Shown in pieces: positions 35,620 through 46,960 of a DNA stretch of 64,000 nucleotides. This DNA is from Macrostomum hystrix (taxonomy: Eukaryota > Platyhelminthes > Macrostomidae): the NCBI GenBank assembly GCA_950097015.1, contig CATNEN010000001.1, positions 5,565,001 through 5,629,000 of the forward strand, in the 5' to 3' direction. Each line of letters opens with the position of its first letter. Position 1 is the stretch's first letter. The notes beneath the pieces were generated by a model. It made no database searches, was not told where the DNA came from, and worked only from the letters and a program-made list of their open reading frames with translations. The position numbers were made by a program, and so were the translations under genes.

Positions 35620-38208
35620 GGGATAGAGAGGAAGGGAAGAGAGGGAGCGATTGAGGGGAGAGAGGGAGGAGAGAGAGGGAGCGATTGAGGGGAGAGAGGG
35701 AGGGGAGAGAGGGAGCGATTGAGGGGAGAGAGGGAGCGATTGATGGGAGAGAGGGTGCGATTGATATGAGAGAGGGTGCGAATGAGGGGAGAGAGGGAGG
35801 GGAGAGAGGGAGCGATTGAGGGGAGAGAGGGAGGGGAGAGAGGGAGCGATTGAGGGGAGAGAGGGAGGGGAGAGAGGGAGCGATTGAGGGGAGAGAGGGA
35901 GCGATTGATGGGAGAGAGGGTGCGATTGATAGGAGAGAGGGTGCGATTGATGGGAGAGAGGGTGCGATTGATAGGAGAGAGGGTGCGAATGAGGGGAGAG
36001 AGGGAGAGGAGAGAGGGAGCGATTGAGGGGAGAGAGGGAGGGGAAAGAGGGAGCGATTGAGGGGAGAGAGGGTGCGATTGATGGGAGAGAGGGTGCGAAT
36101 GATGGGAGAGAGGGAGCGATTGATGGGAGAGAGGGTGCGAATGATGGGAGAGAGGGAGCGATTGATGGGAGAGAGGGTGCGATTGATGGGAGAGAGGGTG
36201 CGATTGATGGGAGAGAGGGTGCGATTGATAGGAGAGAGGGTGCGAATGAGGGGAGAGAGGGAGAGGAGAGAGGGAGCGATTGAGGGGAGAGAGGGAGGGG
36301 AGAGAGGGAGCGATTGAGGGGAGAGAGGGTGCGATTGATGGGAGAGAGGGAGCGAATGATGGGAGAGAGGGAGCGATTGATGGGAGAGAGGGTGCGAATG
36401 ATGGGAGAGAGGGTGCGAATGAGGGGAGAGAGGGAGAGGAGAGAGGGAGCGATTGAGGGGAGAGAGGGAGGGGTGAGAGGGAGCGATTGAGGGGAGAGTG
36501 GGTGCGATTGATGGGAGAGAGGGTGCGATTGATGGGAGAGAGGGTGTGATTGATAGGAGAGAGTGTGCGAATGAGGGGAGAGAGGGAGAGGAGAGAGGGA
36601 GCGATTGAGGGGAGAGAGGGAGGGGAGAGAGGGAGCGATTGAGGGGAGAGAGGGTGCGATTGATGGGAGAGAGGGAGCGAATGATGGGAGAGAGGGAGCG
36701 ATTGATGGGAGAGAGGGTGCGATTGATGGGAGAGAGGGTGCGATTGATGGGAGAGAGGGTGCGATTGATAGGAGAGAGGGTGCGAATGAGGGGAGAGAGG
36801 GAGAGGAGAGAGGGAGCGATTGAGGGGAGAGAGGGTGCGATTGATGGGAGAGAGGGAGCGAATGATGGGAGAGAGGGAGCGATTGATGGGAGAGAGGGTG
36901 CGAATGATGGGAGAGAGGGTGCGAATGAGGGGAGAGAGGGAGAGGAGAGAGGGAGCGATTGAGGGGAGAGAGGGAGGGGTGAGAGGGAGCGATTGAGGGG
37001 AGAGTGGGTGCGATTGATGGGAGAGAGGGTGCGATTGATGGGAGAGAGGGTGTGATTGATAGGAGAGAGTGTGCGAATGAGGGGAGAGAGGGAGAGGAGA
37101 GAGGGAGCGATTGAGGGGAGAGAGGGAGGGGAGAGAGGGAGCGATTGAGGGGAGAGAGGGTGCGAATGATGGGAGAGAGGGAGCGAATGATGGGAGAGAG
37201 GGAGCGATTGATGGGAGAGAGGGTGCGAATGATGGGAGAGAGGGAGCGATTGAGGGGAGAGAGGGAGGGGAGAGAGGGTGCGAATGATGGGAGAGAGGGT
37301 GCGAATGAGGGGAGAGAGGGAGAGGAGAGAGGGAGCGATTGAGGGGAGAGAGGGAGGGGAGAGAGGGAGCGATTGAGGGGAGAGAGGGTGCGATTGATGG
37401 GAGAGAGGGAGCGAATGATGGGAGAGAGGGAGCGATTGATGGGAGAGAGGGTGCGATTGATGGGAGAGAGGGTGCGATTGATGGGAGAGAGGGTGCGATT
37501 GATAGGAGAGAGGGTGCGAATGAGGGGAGAGAGGGAGAGGAGAGAGGGAGCGATTGAGGGGAGAGAGGGAGGGGAGAGATGGAGCGATTGAGGGGAGAGA
37601 GGGTGCGATTGATGGGAGAGAGGGAGCGAATGATGGGAGAGAGGGAGCGATTGATGGGAGAGAGGGTGCGAATGATGGGAGAGAGGGTGCGAATGAGGGG
37701 AGAGAGGGAGAGGAGAGAGGGAGCGATTGAGGGGAGAGAGGGAGGGGTGAGAGGGAGCGATTGAGGGGAGAGTGGGTGCGATTGATGGGAGAGAGGGTGC
37801 GATTGATGGGAGAGAGGGTGTGATTGATAGGAGAGAGTGTGCGAATGAGGGGAGAGAGGGAGAGGAGAGAGGGAGCGATTGAGGGGAGAGAGGGAGGGGA
37901 GAGAGGGAGCGATTGAGGGGAGAGAGGGTGCGAATGATGGGAGAGAGGGAGCGAATGATGGGAGAGAGGGAGCGATTGATGGGAGAGAGGGTGCGAATGA
38001 TGGGAGAGAGGGAGCGATTGAGGGGAGAGAGGGAGGGGAGAGAGGGTGCGAATGATGGGAGAGAGGGTGCGAATGAGGGGAGAGAGGGAGAGGAGAGAGG
38101 GAGCGATTGAGGGGAGAGAGGGAGAGGAGAGAGGGAGCGATTGAGGGGAGAGAGGGAGGGGAGAGAGGGTGCGATTGATGGGAGAGAGGGTGCGAATGAG
38201 GGGAGAGA
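35620..38208. repeat. Purine-rich 17/21-bp minisatellite, about 2.6 kb
   Basis: Units such as GCGATTGATGGGAGAGAGGG and GAGAGAGGGAGGG alternate. The plus strand is almost entirely A and G apart from the CGATT/CGAAT core. Rare variants reveal block duplication: GAGAGTGGGT at 36494, 37000 and 37768, and GAGTGTGCGA at 36561, 37067 and 37835, both with offsets of 506 and 768 bp. The 870-codon Ser/Pro-rich minus-strand frame is an artefact. Confidence 0.96.
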
Positions 38209-38506
38209 GTCAGTTAAAAGCAAACGGTTTACGCAAACAAGGGCCTGAAATTCAGCCAGTCAATCAGAAGTTTTTGAAGGGGAAGATAAAGAAGCATCGC
38301 TGCTTCAAAGCCTGCGCACATTATTTCATCCGAAAAGATCAATGAGAGTAAATTGCGGTTTGATTTTGGGCCGATTTAAAACACTACAGTTAAATTAAAG
38401 CAAACTTGACTATAAAAATACAATAAAAGAATTATAAACTATTAAGGCCAAATACTGACTGAACTCCACAAACTTCACAAACTTCACATCTAAATCAGTC
38501 GAACAG

Positions 38507-41500
38507 TTAGTCAGAGCGAAACGATCGACTCTGCACTGGGGCTCCAAGCACTGGCTGCTGCTCCAACAGAACGGAACTCCACAGACCGCTGAACCTGGTG
38601 AGTTGGTGCGTTGGTGGCATGGTGAGTTGGTGGCTTGGCGAGTTGGTGGCTTGGCGAGTTGGTGGCTTGGCGAGTTGGTGGCTTGGCGAGTTGGTGGCTT
38701 GGTGAGTTGGTGGCTTGGTGAGTTGGTGGCTTGGCGAGTTGGTGGCTTGGCGAGTTGGTGGCTTGGTGAGTTGGTGGCTTGGCGAGTTGGTGGCTTGGCG
38801 AGTTGGTGGCATGGTGAGTTGGTGGCTTGGTGAGTTGGTGGCTTGGCGAGTTGGTGGCTTGGCGAGTTGGTGGCTTGGTGAGTTGGTGGCATGGTGAGTT
38901 GGTGGCTTGGCGAGTTGGTGGCTTGGTAAGTTGGTGGCTTGGCGAGTTGGTGGCTTGGTGTCTTGGTGGCTTGGTGAGTTGGTGGCTTGGTGAGTTGGTG
39001 GCTTGGTGAGTTGGTGGCTTGGCGAGTTGGTGGCTTGGCGAGTTGGTGGCTTGGCGAGTTGGTGGCTTGGCGAGTTGGTGGCTTGGCGAGTTGGTGGCTT
39101 GGTAAGTTGGTGGCTTGGTGAGTTGGTGGCTTGGCGAGTTGGTGGCTTGGTAAGTTGGTGGCTTGGCGAGTTGGTGGCTTGGCGAGTTGGTGGCTTGGTG
39201 AGTTGGTGGCTTGGTGAGTTGGTGGCTTGGCGAGTTGGTGGCTTGGCGAGTTGGTGGCTTGGCGAGTTGGTGGCTTGGCGAGTTGGTGGCTTGGCGAGTT
39301 GGTGGCTTGGTAAGTTGGTGGCTTGGCGAGTTGGTGGCTTGGCGAGTTGGTGGCTTGGTAAGTTGGTGGCTTGGCGAGTTGGTGGCTTGGCGAGTTGGTG
39401 GCTTGGCGAGTTGGTGGCTTGGTAAGTTGGTGGCTTGGCGAGTTGGTGGCTTGGTGAGTTGGTGGCTTGGTAAGTTGGTGGCTTGGCGAGTTGGTGGCTT
39501 GGTGAGTTGGTGGCTTGGCGAGTTGGTGGCTTGGTGTCTTGGTGGCTTGGTGTCTTGGTGGCTTGGTGAGTTGGTGGCTTGGTGGCTTGGTGTCTTGGTG
39601 GCTTGTTGAGTCGGTTGGTCAGTAAGTTGGTGGGTCAGTCAGTATGTAGGAAGGCCAGTAGGCTGAAGGTCAGCAGGTTTGCGAGTGACTCAGTGAAATT
39701 GGTCACAAATTGGTCGGCTTGCGGTAAAGAAGATTATGCTGAATAACTGAGCTGGTGGATCTAACGGCAAACTGTTTTAGCTGTCTGCACTGCACTTATT
39801 AACTAATTTCAATTTAATTAATTTTGAAACTTACAAACTTCGCACCGCGGTCGCAATTCTTCCAGTTTGATTTGACGACTTTACAGTGTGTTGCTGTTGC
39901 TGCTGCTGCATCAGTGGCAGCTCACGGACACTCTCCTGAGTCTGTTCCTTTCGTCTCATCTGATCCAGTCGTGCCGCAGCCCGCAGACAATCGGCTCGTC
40001 GCATCGCGTCCTGAAGTTCAATTAATCGCTCCTTATAGGCATTGCGCTCCATCAACAGTCGAGTGACTTCAACTCGGTTGATGACTGATGCTTCAGCAAC
40101 TCCAACATCTAACTGCTCAGTTTGAGTAGAGTTCTCAACTGATGACGAGGAACAATTGGCGCTCAGGGCTGTCGCATCGGATTCTTGCTGGGCTTCTAGC
40201 CGGCGAATTTGACTCAGCAGATTGTAGTTCTCGCTGAAACATATTTGGTTAGGAGATATCTGATCCTTGTGCATCATGTGATGTCTGATGTGGTGTCTAT
40301 GGCTGATTGCTAAGTACACGTAGAATAATATGTGGAATGATTGTCACTGGTTCAGTGGGCTAAATGATCAATGGGTTCTTGGGTCAGTAGTTTTATGAGT
40401 CAGTAGGTTAATGAGTCAGTAGTTTAGGTTAATGGGTCAGTAGTTTAGGTTAATGGGTCAGTAGTTAAGGTTAATGGGTCAGTAGTTTAGGTTAATGGGT
40501 CAGTAGGTTAATGGGTCAGTAGGTTAATGGGTCAGTAGGTTAATGGGTCAGTAGGTTAATGGGTCAGTAGGTTAGTGGGTCAGTAGGTTAGTGGGTCAGT
40601 AGGTTAATGGTTCAGTAGGTTAATGGGTCAGTAGGTTAGTGGGTCAGTAGGTTAATGGGTCAGTAGGTTAGTGGGTCAGTAGGTTAGTGGGTCAGTAGGG
40701 TAATGGGTCAGTAGGTTAATGGGTCAGTAGGTTAATGAGTCAGTAGGTAAATGGGTTGTAAATGAGTAGGTCAGTAGCCTATTAAGTCAGATGTCACTGT
40801 GTGCCAATTGGTCGTATTCGGTAAGAAATTGGACAGAAATTATTCATGTAGATAAAAATCTTACCACTCCAGATAGCTGATTCGAGACGAAAATTTGTCT
40901 TTTTGTATCTGAAGCTCTCTACTGAAATTTGAGTAGTATATGATAAATGCGCAATATGAAAAATTCAATCAGCAAAAAACAAATTAATAAGTCGATACAA
41001 CACAAACCAAAACCCACACAGAATCCTGCAGTCGGGAAATCTCTTTTGTCAAACGTTCAACTTGTCGTTCACTTTGCTTGTAAGCTTCACTATCTGAAGA
41101 ATTATCAATAATGAGTATCAGACGATATGTATCGAAAAAATGCTTGTCTATAATTATTTACCTGTTGAAGCCGATGTTGACGCCTCCTCTAAGCGTCTGG
41201 CTAGTCGTCGGCGCGTTTCAACCTCGCTGGCAATGGTTCGTCGAAAGGATTCACGCTCCTCGAGCATCGCCTCGTCGGCCGCGGCCAGGCGAGCCTCGGC
41301 TTGTCGCCTGACGCGAGACTCTCGCTCCAATTGGCTGGCGAATTCGGCGCGCGTTGACTCTAAATTGGAGCGCAGTTCCGATTGGCTGACTAGGGCAGAT
41401 TCCAGAGACTCGAGAGCGCAAACAACAAGGGGCATAAGACCGCACACTGCATCCTCATCATACCTGTTGGTCAGTGCAGTCAGGTCCTTATATATGCTTG

Positions 41501-41708
41501 TAGCAAGTAAATTAAATTATCATAATTTATAGAGAAACGTAAACTATAGAAATAAAAAAACTGTCACACACTTTTGAACTATTCTCGAAAATTCGGCATA
41601 AATGCTAGTTGCTAAGTTTTGCACACAGTCAGACAAAGCAGTGCCACTTGATGAATGCTGCTGCTGTTGCTGCACCAAAGCTTCCATTGATGACTGTTGA
41701 GTGTACAT
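38507..41708 (-). CDS. JIP3/JIP4-like scaffold protein, short N-terminal-only form (352 residues)
   Basis: Six exons (minus): 41572-41708, 41162-41463, 41018-41093, 40865-40921, 39835-40233 and 38507-38594; total 1059 bp with consistent phases. An RH1-type region (about 27-120) has NLATSIYAEFSRIVQKYDED and LMPLVVCALESLES, then VRRQAEARL, all matching JIP3/JIP4 (SPAG9, UNC-16, Sunday driver). A coiled coil follows, then the RH2 motif RVEVTRLLMERNAYKERLIE (from 244) with the LQDAMR continuation. The last exon carries SLFSGLWSS, corresponding to the family's FFSRLFSS, and then stops. In the family these regions bind kinesin/dynein regulators and small GTPases. The large C-terminal half with the WD40-like domain is absent. 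Either this is a truncated paralogue or later exons are far away. Exon 3's donor (GTGGGT) is the least certain border. Confidence 0.85.
38597..39612. repeat. 16-bp minisatellite (TTGGTGGCTTGGCGAG)n in the last JIP intron
   Basis: About 63 copies with TTGGTGAG, TTGGTAAG and TTGGTGTC variants. It ends in degenerate GGTCAGTAAGTTGG sequence that resembles the array at 40.4 kb. The first unit touches the splice acceptor of the final JIP exon (38595-38596). Confidence 0.96.
40370..40760. repeat. 16-bp minisatellite (GGGTCAGTAGGTTAAT)n in JIP intron 4
   Basis: About 24 copies between the exons ending at 40234 and 40864. The left end has a longer GTAGTTTAGGTTAAT form. Confidence 0.94.
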
Positions 41709-42984
41709 GGAGATGAAAATAGGTTCTGAAAATGAATAGCAAAATTAATATTGTACTTGAATTACTTAATTTAAATTCCTTACAGAAAATAGGCATGATC
41801 TTTAGGCTTTTATTTCATAACAAACTTCTTTAGTTTTACAGTTGCTGGAATAAAACATTAACGCAGATAGTAAATAAGGACAATGCTATTTTCGTAAATA
41901 ATTTTGTCAAACTAAATGAAGAGGAAATATATATTTGTAGTCATATCAATTTTGTTTCATTAAAAATAATAAGTGTGAACCTTAGGTCTGTCAAAGAAAA
42001 TAGTTTATTTTTTAATTAATCAAATCAGCAATATATAGATATCATAAGTATGAATTTATCAAAGAAATTATCAAAGCACAAGTCATAGTGCAAGCATAAT
42101 TTGTCATTTTTTAATTTTAATTTGAAATAAACTGCAAAATCTCGTTTAGATGGATTACATCAAAAGAAGTGTACATTAATCATAAAAAATATGCTTTTAT
42201 TTTTTCAAACAAAAATATTAAGCTTATTACCTTGGTCGTGCTTTATATTCTGATACGGTGTGTCGTCTTCGGTTCAACAGTTGGACCATGATTTTTTGGA
42301 CTAAAGTGTTTAAAACGTGATTTTTTTTAAGTTCTAAGAATAAGATGAGTTTAAATTTCTGCGATACGATCATGTGATTACGTTTCAAAAGCCGTTCAGA
42401 TCAGAAGCTTGAATTATAATGTATAGATTGCACACCGATAGAACTTGTGTAAAAGCTACCTTTAAGTCTGGTCTGGAAGTATGAGACTTTTTTTATTCAA
42501 AATATACGCACAGTATAATAGTTTCTCTAATTTTCACCACATGAATACTATAAAGATATTATATATTTAGTTGAGCTCGAGTTTGCTTGTACCGTAGCTT
42601 ACTGTGTAGGCTTGTTGTTTGGCGTATATTGATAAAAAAATTCCGATATCTCTCAAAGCTATCGAGCAATTTTACTTTTTATTTTGAAAAATTAAATTTA
42701 ATTTTAACTTAAAACAATATCAATCAATGTAATGTACATTAATTTGTCTAGTAGAATTCCAAGTCCTTCCAAATATCGTAGACCTGCCAATAAAAAAAGA
42801 AAGGATGGCATTGGCCAAGGACTACTTAATAGTAATATAAAAAATATAATATACTGCTATTATTTTTACTAATATGAAAATACTATAACTCTAATTGTAT
42901 ATAAAGTATTATAGTACTATGAAGTAGACCTTAGGATTGGCACATCATTTGATTCGACCCGGAGCAATATAATTCCGTTCGTTC
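41709..42984. other. AT-rich 5' flank of the JIP-like gene
   Basis: No gene seen. A CAG preceding 41716 (minus strand) could be the acceptor of a 5' UTR intron, so an upstream non-coding exon is possible. Confidence 0.4.
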
Positions 42985-43195
42985 AACTGCGATGTCGGCC
43001 GTACCACACACTTCGTACACAGATACCGTACGCAGGGCACACAATCATACAGGAATGTACACGTACATCTGTCTGAGTTTCTCATCTAATTCTGGCTGTG
43101 TATTGTCAATCGTATCTTCGGGGTTGACCCTCAAGGGGCGTAAATTGTACAACAAGCCCCCTTACCTTCTCGACCTCTAGAGTATAGCTCACCTG
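42985..43195 (-). mobile_element. SINE family B fragment
   Basis: It contains GTACATCTGTCTGA, GGTTGACCCTCAAGGGGCGT and AAATTGTACAACAAGCCCCC, matching the interior of the copy at 58.5 kb in the same orientation. The promoter head is degraded. Confidence 0.7.
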
Positions 43196-43615
43196 TTCTA
43201 AGTCCGAAGCTCAACCTTTAATTTAAAAAAGGACTTTAATTAAGAATAGCCAATAAAGCCATTTCTTTAATTGTCCTGCGATTGTTTCTCCCTGTAGCAG
43301 CTAGTAAAAGCGCGGCTTAAAATCTTAATCGCGAGAACGTGGAAACCAATTCGAGCGTATACTGCAACGGAAGCAAAGTAGACGACTATATACTCGTATC
43401 TATATGTAAAGACTTTAACTTGCTACTTGCTGAAGTAGTAATTAAGCAAATAGACAATAGTTAAAACCTTCTGAAACTAAAAATGCAGAACAAAATTATA
43501 AAAAAGACGATTTTCATATCAGGCAATCATATGATATGACGTATAGCCCATGTCAGTCAACTGAACTTTGTGAGCACAGTTCCCAGGACAATCATCGTAT
43601 ATACGATGACTACCA

Positions 43616-44020
43616 CGCCACTACCACATGGGGCGCCACTACCACATGGGGCGCCACTACCACATGGGGCGCCACTACCACATGGGGCGCCACTACCACA
43701 TGGGGCGCCACTACCACATGGGGCGCCACTACCACATGGGGCGCCACTACCACATGGGGCGCCACTACCACATGGGGCGCCACTACCACATGGGGCGCCA
43801 CTACCACATGGGGCGCCACTACCACATGGGGCGCCACTACCACATGGGGCGCCACTACCACATGGGGCGCCACTACCACATGGGGCGCCACTACCACATG
43901 GGGCGCCACTACCACATGGGGCGCCACTACCACATGGGGCGCCACTACCACATGGGGCGCCACTACCACATGGGGCGCCACTACCACATGGGGCGCCACT
44001 ACCACATGGGGCGCCACTAT
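43616..44020. repeat. 18-bp minisatellite (CCACTACCACATGGGGCG)n, nearly perfect
   Basis: About 22 copies that appear identical to one another. All frames are open (ATTTWG, PLPHGA, MGRHYH) because 18 is divisible by three. No gene structure surrounds it. Confidence 0.97.
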
Positions 44021-44207
44021 TAGGGGACGCAACTACTTCGTATTAGGGGATCTGAAGAATCAATCCGATATGATTTTTAATACCGTGTTTAGTTGAAATT
44101 GGATGGCCTTGTTGAAGTTAGTTGAACTAAAAAACGAAAGTATCTGAATTAAAGTCAAATCTTTTTTACTGATATATATCATATGTATTGCGGATGTGCA
44201 GATGTAT

Positions 44208-44393
44208 AAATGTGCGGAATTGCAGAATTGACTCCGCAACCCTCCTGCATTGGTATCTTTGGCATTGGTATTTATTGGTATTTATTTACCATTATGTTTA
44301 CCATTATGTATACCATATATACCAATATATACCAATATACAAAGATACCAATGCAGGAGGGTTGCGGAGTCAATACTGCAATTCCGCACATTT
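44208..44393. repeat. Palindrome made of two inverted SINE-B tails
   Basis: Arms 44208-44260 and 44341-44393 are reverse complements at 52 of 53 positions, separated by about 80 bp of TTGGTAT/ATACCAA repeats. The arm sequence (AAATGTGCGGAATTGCA..CCGCAACCCTCCTGCA) matches the SINE-B 3' end with an internal deletion. Confidence 0.85.
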
Positions 44394-44510
44394 CGCTGAC
44401 TTCTGCAGATCACACGCACACAGTACAGTACGCAGGCAAAAGCTCAAACAATGACACAGGTGTGTACATCTGCCCTGACAATGTTCAATTGTTGCCCTGA
44501 CAATTTGCAA
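44341..44510 (-). mobile_element. SINE family B, 3' part
   Basis: Reverse-complement SINE-B tail continuing from the right arm of the palindrome: TTTCGCTGACTTCTG, an ACACGCACACAG stretch and GGTGTGTACATCTGCCCTGA. Confidence 0.7.
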
Positions 44511-44520
44511 TTGATGCAAA

Positions 44521-45502
44521 TGCGTTATAGACGGCTCTACCTTTCATGCATCCACTCATTCCTCATTCTCTTTTTTCTCTATTTTTACTAATCACCCTCC
44601 ATTCTATTGTAGCTCTGTAACATTGGTATTGCTATTCTATTTTTAACAATTAATAAAAAACGAAAACGCTGTGCTATCGCTGTTACTATAGGTAACGTAA
44701 ACTTAATGCGAAAAGAGCTAGAAGACGTGTTCGTAGACGAGGTCCTAATGTTTGTGCGAGGAAAATTCTCTACTAAGGGGATGGAAAAATGGGATGTTCG
44801 TAGGTATACAAAGGTACTCGTACATATCACGCTATATAGCGAGTTATATGATATAGGATTCAAAACCTGGTTTTGAGTGCTTAAGTGTCTTTGCGAATAA
44901 GAATGCCATATAAACATTTAAGAAAGAAAAGCAGGTATTTAGATGTATTGCTTTTGTCGTGCTATGTGGAACAGAAGGCTCCATTTGATTTAGCAGCGTT
45001 TGGCTAAGGTGGTCGAAAAATTCATTTACTGCGTTTGTCCACCTTTATGAATTACAGAGAATGCACCAACCCGAACTCCGACGAAATTGTCATGCGAACC
45101 GTTACGTTATGACCCCTCTGCTTTGTCACCGTGCGTTTTACTGGGTGCATCCTCGAGTCGACCTGTCCTGCGACCTCCGGGTCTACAAGTTGAAACCGGT
45201 CTCATTTAAGTACACAATTTACCAATATTGATACGTGCCGAGACGTTTCACCTCGTTTCAGCCCGAGCAGTATATCCCTATTAGTGTTGTAGTTAGCGGG
45301 TGTGAAACGCGTTTCACGGCCCGCTGAGACTTTCTATGGTAAAATCGCACTGACTTCTATGCTTTCAGTCGGTTAGCCCGGTAAGAGTGTCGATGGAAAA
45401 AATACAGCGTGGGACCAGTAACCACGATGAGTAAAGATTGCATGGCCTATTCACTTCAGTAAAACTGTAAGAATACTGTCTTACCCAACTGCTGAAACTT
45501 AG
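44521..45502. other. No gene seen
   Basis: Mixed-composition sequence. A 109-codon minus frame (44588-44917) shows no recognisable features. I looked here for the N-terminal part of the recombinase that follows and did not find it. Confidence 0.4.
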
Positions 45503-45816
45503 GTGAACTGTTGGCCAAGGCCGGTTTAGATAATCAAGCGATTACACTAATGACGGGACACAAGAATTCGAGCTCAGTGGATGTATACAAGCGGCGAGAC
45601 ATAGACTGTCTGGCCCGAATGAGCGCTTGTCTGGCTGCCTATGGGTCCAAAGTCACCAAGATTGACGACGATGCGGAGTCCACCATCGAAAGTGTGACGA
45701 CTGGGTCTGATAGAGGCGAGCTGAAGAAAGCACCCGAGGGCGGCCAAGTGGACCTGCCGAGAATCCTCTGTGGTGGTCAGTTCCACAACTACACGTTCAA
45801 CTTTTACGGAACGTAA
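45503..45816 (+). pseudogene. Tyrosine recombinase C-terminal fragment (Crypton/YR-like)
   Basis: Following an AG at 45501-45502, the frame reads ELLAKAGLDNQAITLMTGHK then NSSSVDVYKRRD. This is the TGH..(x)..Y arrangement of the C-terminal catalytic part of tyrosine recombinases, with the nucleophilic Tyr in VYKRR. The tail ends in FHNYTFNFYGT and a stop. The Arg-containing N-terminal half of the catalytic domain is not visible upstream, so this is either the last exon of a gene with distant exons or a relic. Similar tails occur on recombinase-like proteins in invertebrate genomes (from memory). The subfamily is not determined. Confidence 0.6.
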
Positions 45817-46479
45817 AACAAGTGATTCGATCGGTTTGTTCTTACGAACTTTTTGTGACAATGAAATACTTTCGCCGGGTTGCTATTGTTGTTCCTTGTT
45901 TTGATGGCCAAATACATTCGTCTGAAATCCGGCAACAATCGAAAAAAAACAATTAAAGGATTAATGTGATGCAGCATATAACTCACTATAATTTATATAA
46001 ACACATGTTTTGACGTGACTCATCCTTGCCCATATGTAAATAACGTCCCTTACACTTGCATAGCGTCTCCCAAAGCTTAGTTAATTGGCGTTTTTTCTCT
46101 CAATTTTGCAGTCCTCTCTGACACTGTCTTTATTTTCTAATTCTGGACAATCTAAGCATGCAGCTAGTTACAGTAGCTGAATCCCATAAACAGCCTGAAT
46201 AATGTTTGCAACTTGACGGATTCAGTCACAACATGGAGGAGTTCAAAACACTCACACTGGGCAATATGGTGCCAGGCAAACGATTCCTAAGCCAGTCAAA
46301 GCTCACTAAACGCTCACCACCAGGAAGAAACTCAGGATATCACCGTCACAGCTGTTCCCACAAACGAGCCACTACTTTTCGTTTTAGCTAGGATTTGGCT
46401 TTCAATGAGTGGACGTCAAAACACAGGACGTCGCACAGAATGGCATGTGCGTGTTGTTTTGCAAGAACCATTGTAGTGA
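45817..46479. other. No gene seen
   Basis: A 61-codon frame at 46206-46391 has no identifiable features. The GGCTTCACGCCGGAGCGCTG stretch near 46487 marks the edge of the LINE fragment that follows. Confidence 0.4.
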
Positions 46480-46960
46480 AACCCGAAGGCTTCACGCCGG
46501 AGCGCTGCATGTGAGGCGTCCAACTGCCGCTCCGGTCAGGGTCCACGTGTAGGAGTTACATGGGAGCACGGTCTCGATCACGGCCTGATACAACCGCCCC
46601 CCCTCAGCTTGTCTGGAAGCGCAGGGCACTGCAGTATTGTTTGCCAGCTCCCCAGGCCAGTGCTCTGCGCCATGCGATGTCGTCCTGCACGCTTGGAACC
46701 AGGCCGTCTAGGTAGACAAACTCCGTGCAGGGCCATGCACTTGCCCACTCGAGTCACGGCAGCGGATCTCAGCAGGTAGGTCCGTCGGCACCGTCAGCAC
46801 CATCGTGTTTTTCGGGCGTTCGCATACAGCCCGACAGCTGTCGCGGCCGTCAGCTCGCTTGGCTGCAGCATGGTTGACTGTCGTCAAACGATTAGCGCCA
46901 GTGCCCATCGTCCCCTGCTGCCAGAGCCGAGACAACTTCAGAGGCTTGACGACTGATCTG
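46480..46960 (-). mobile_element. Non-LTR retrotransposon (LINE) fragment, RT C-terminal part
   Basis: Read on the minus strand across frameshifts it gives YANARKT, then MVLTVPTDLPAEIRCRDSSG, then LYQAVIETVLPCNSYTWTLT. This is the region after the reverse transcriptase catalytic motif in LINEs of the type whose thumb reads A.ES.LLYGSE.WTLT. The plus-strand LINE at 51-52.7 kb has the equivalent NARKT and IEPIFLYGLEALPVT, so the two are related. It is broken by frameshifts and clearly inactive. Confidence 0.75.

Noticed and set aside
44208-44393. MITE with 53-bp terminal inverted repeats
   Set aside because: The arms match SINE-B 3' ends and the right arm continues into more SINE-B sequence, so an inverted SINE tail pair explains it better.
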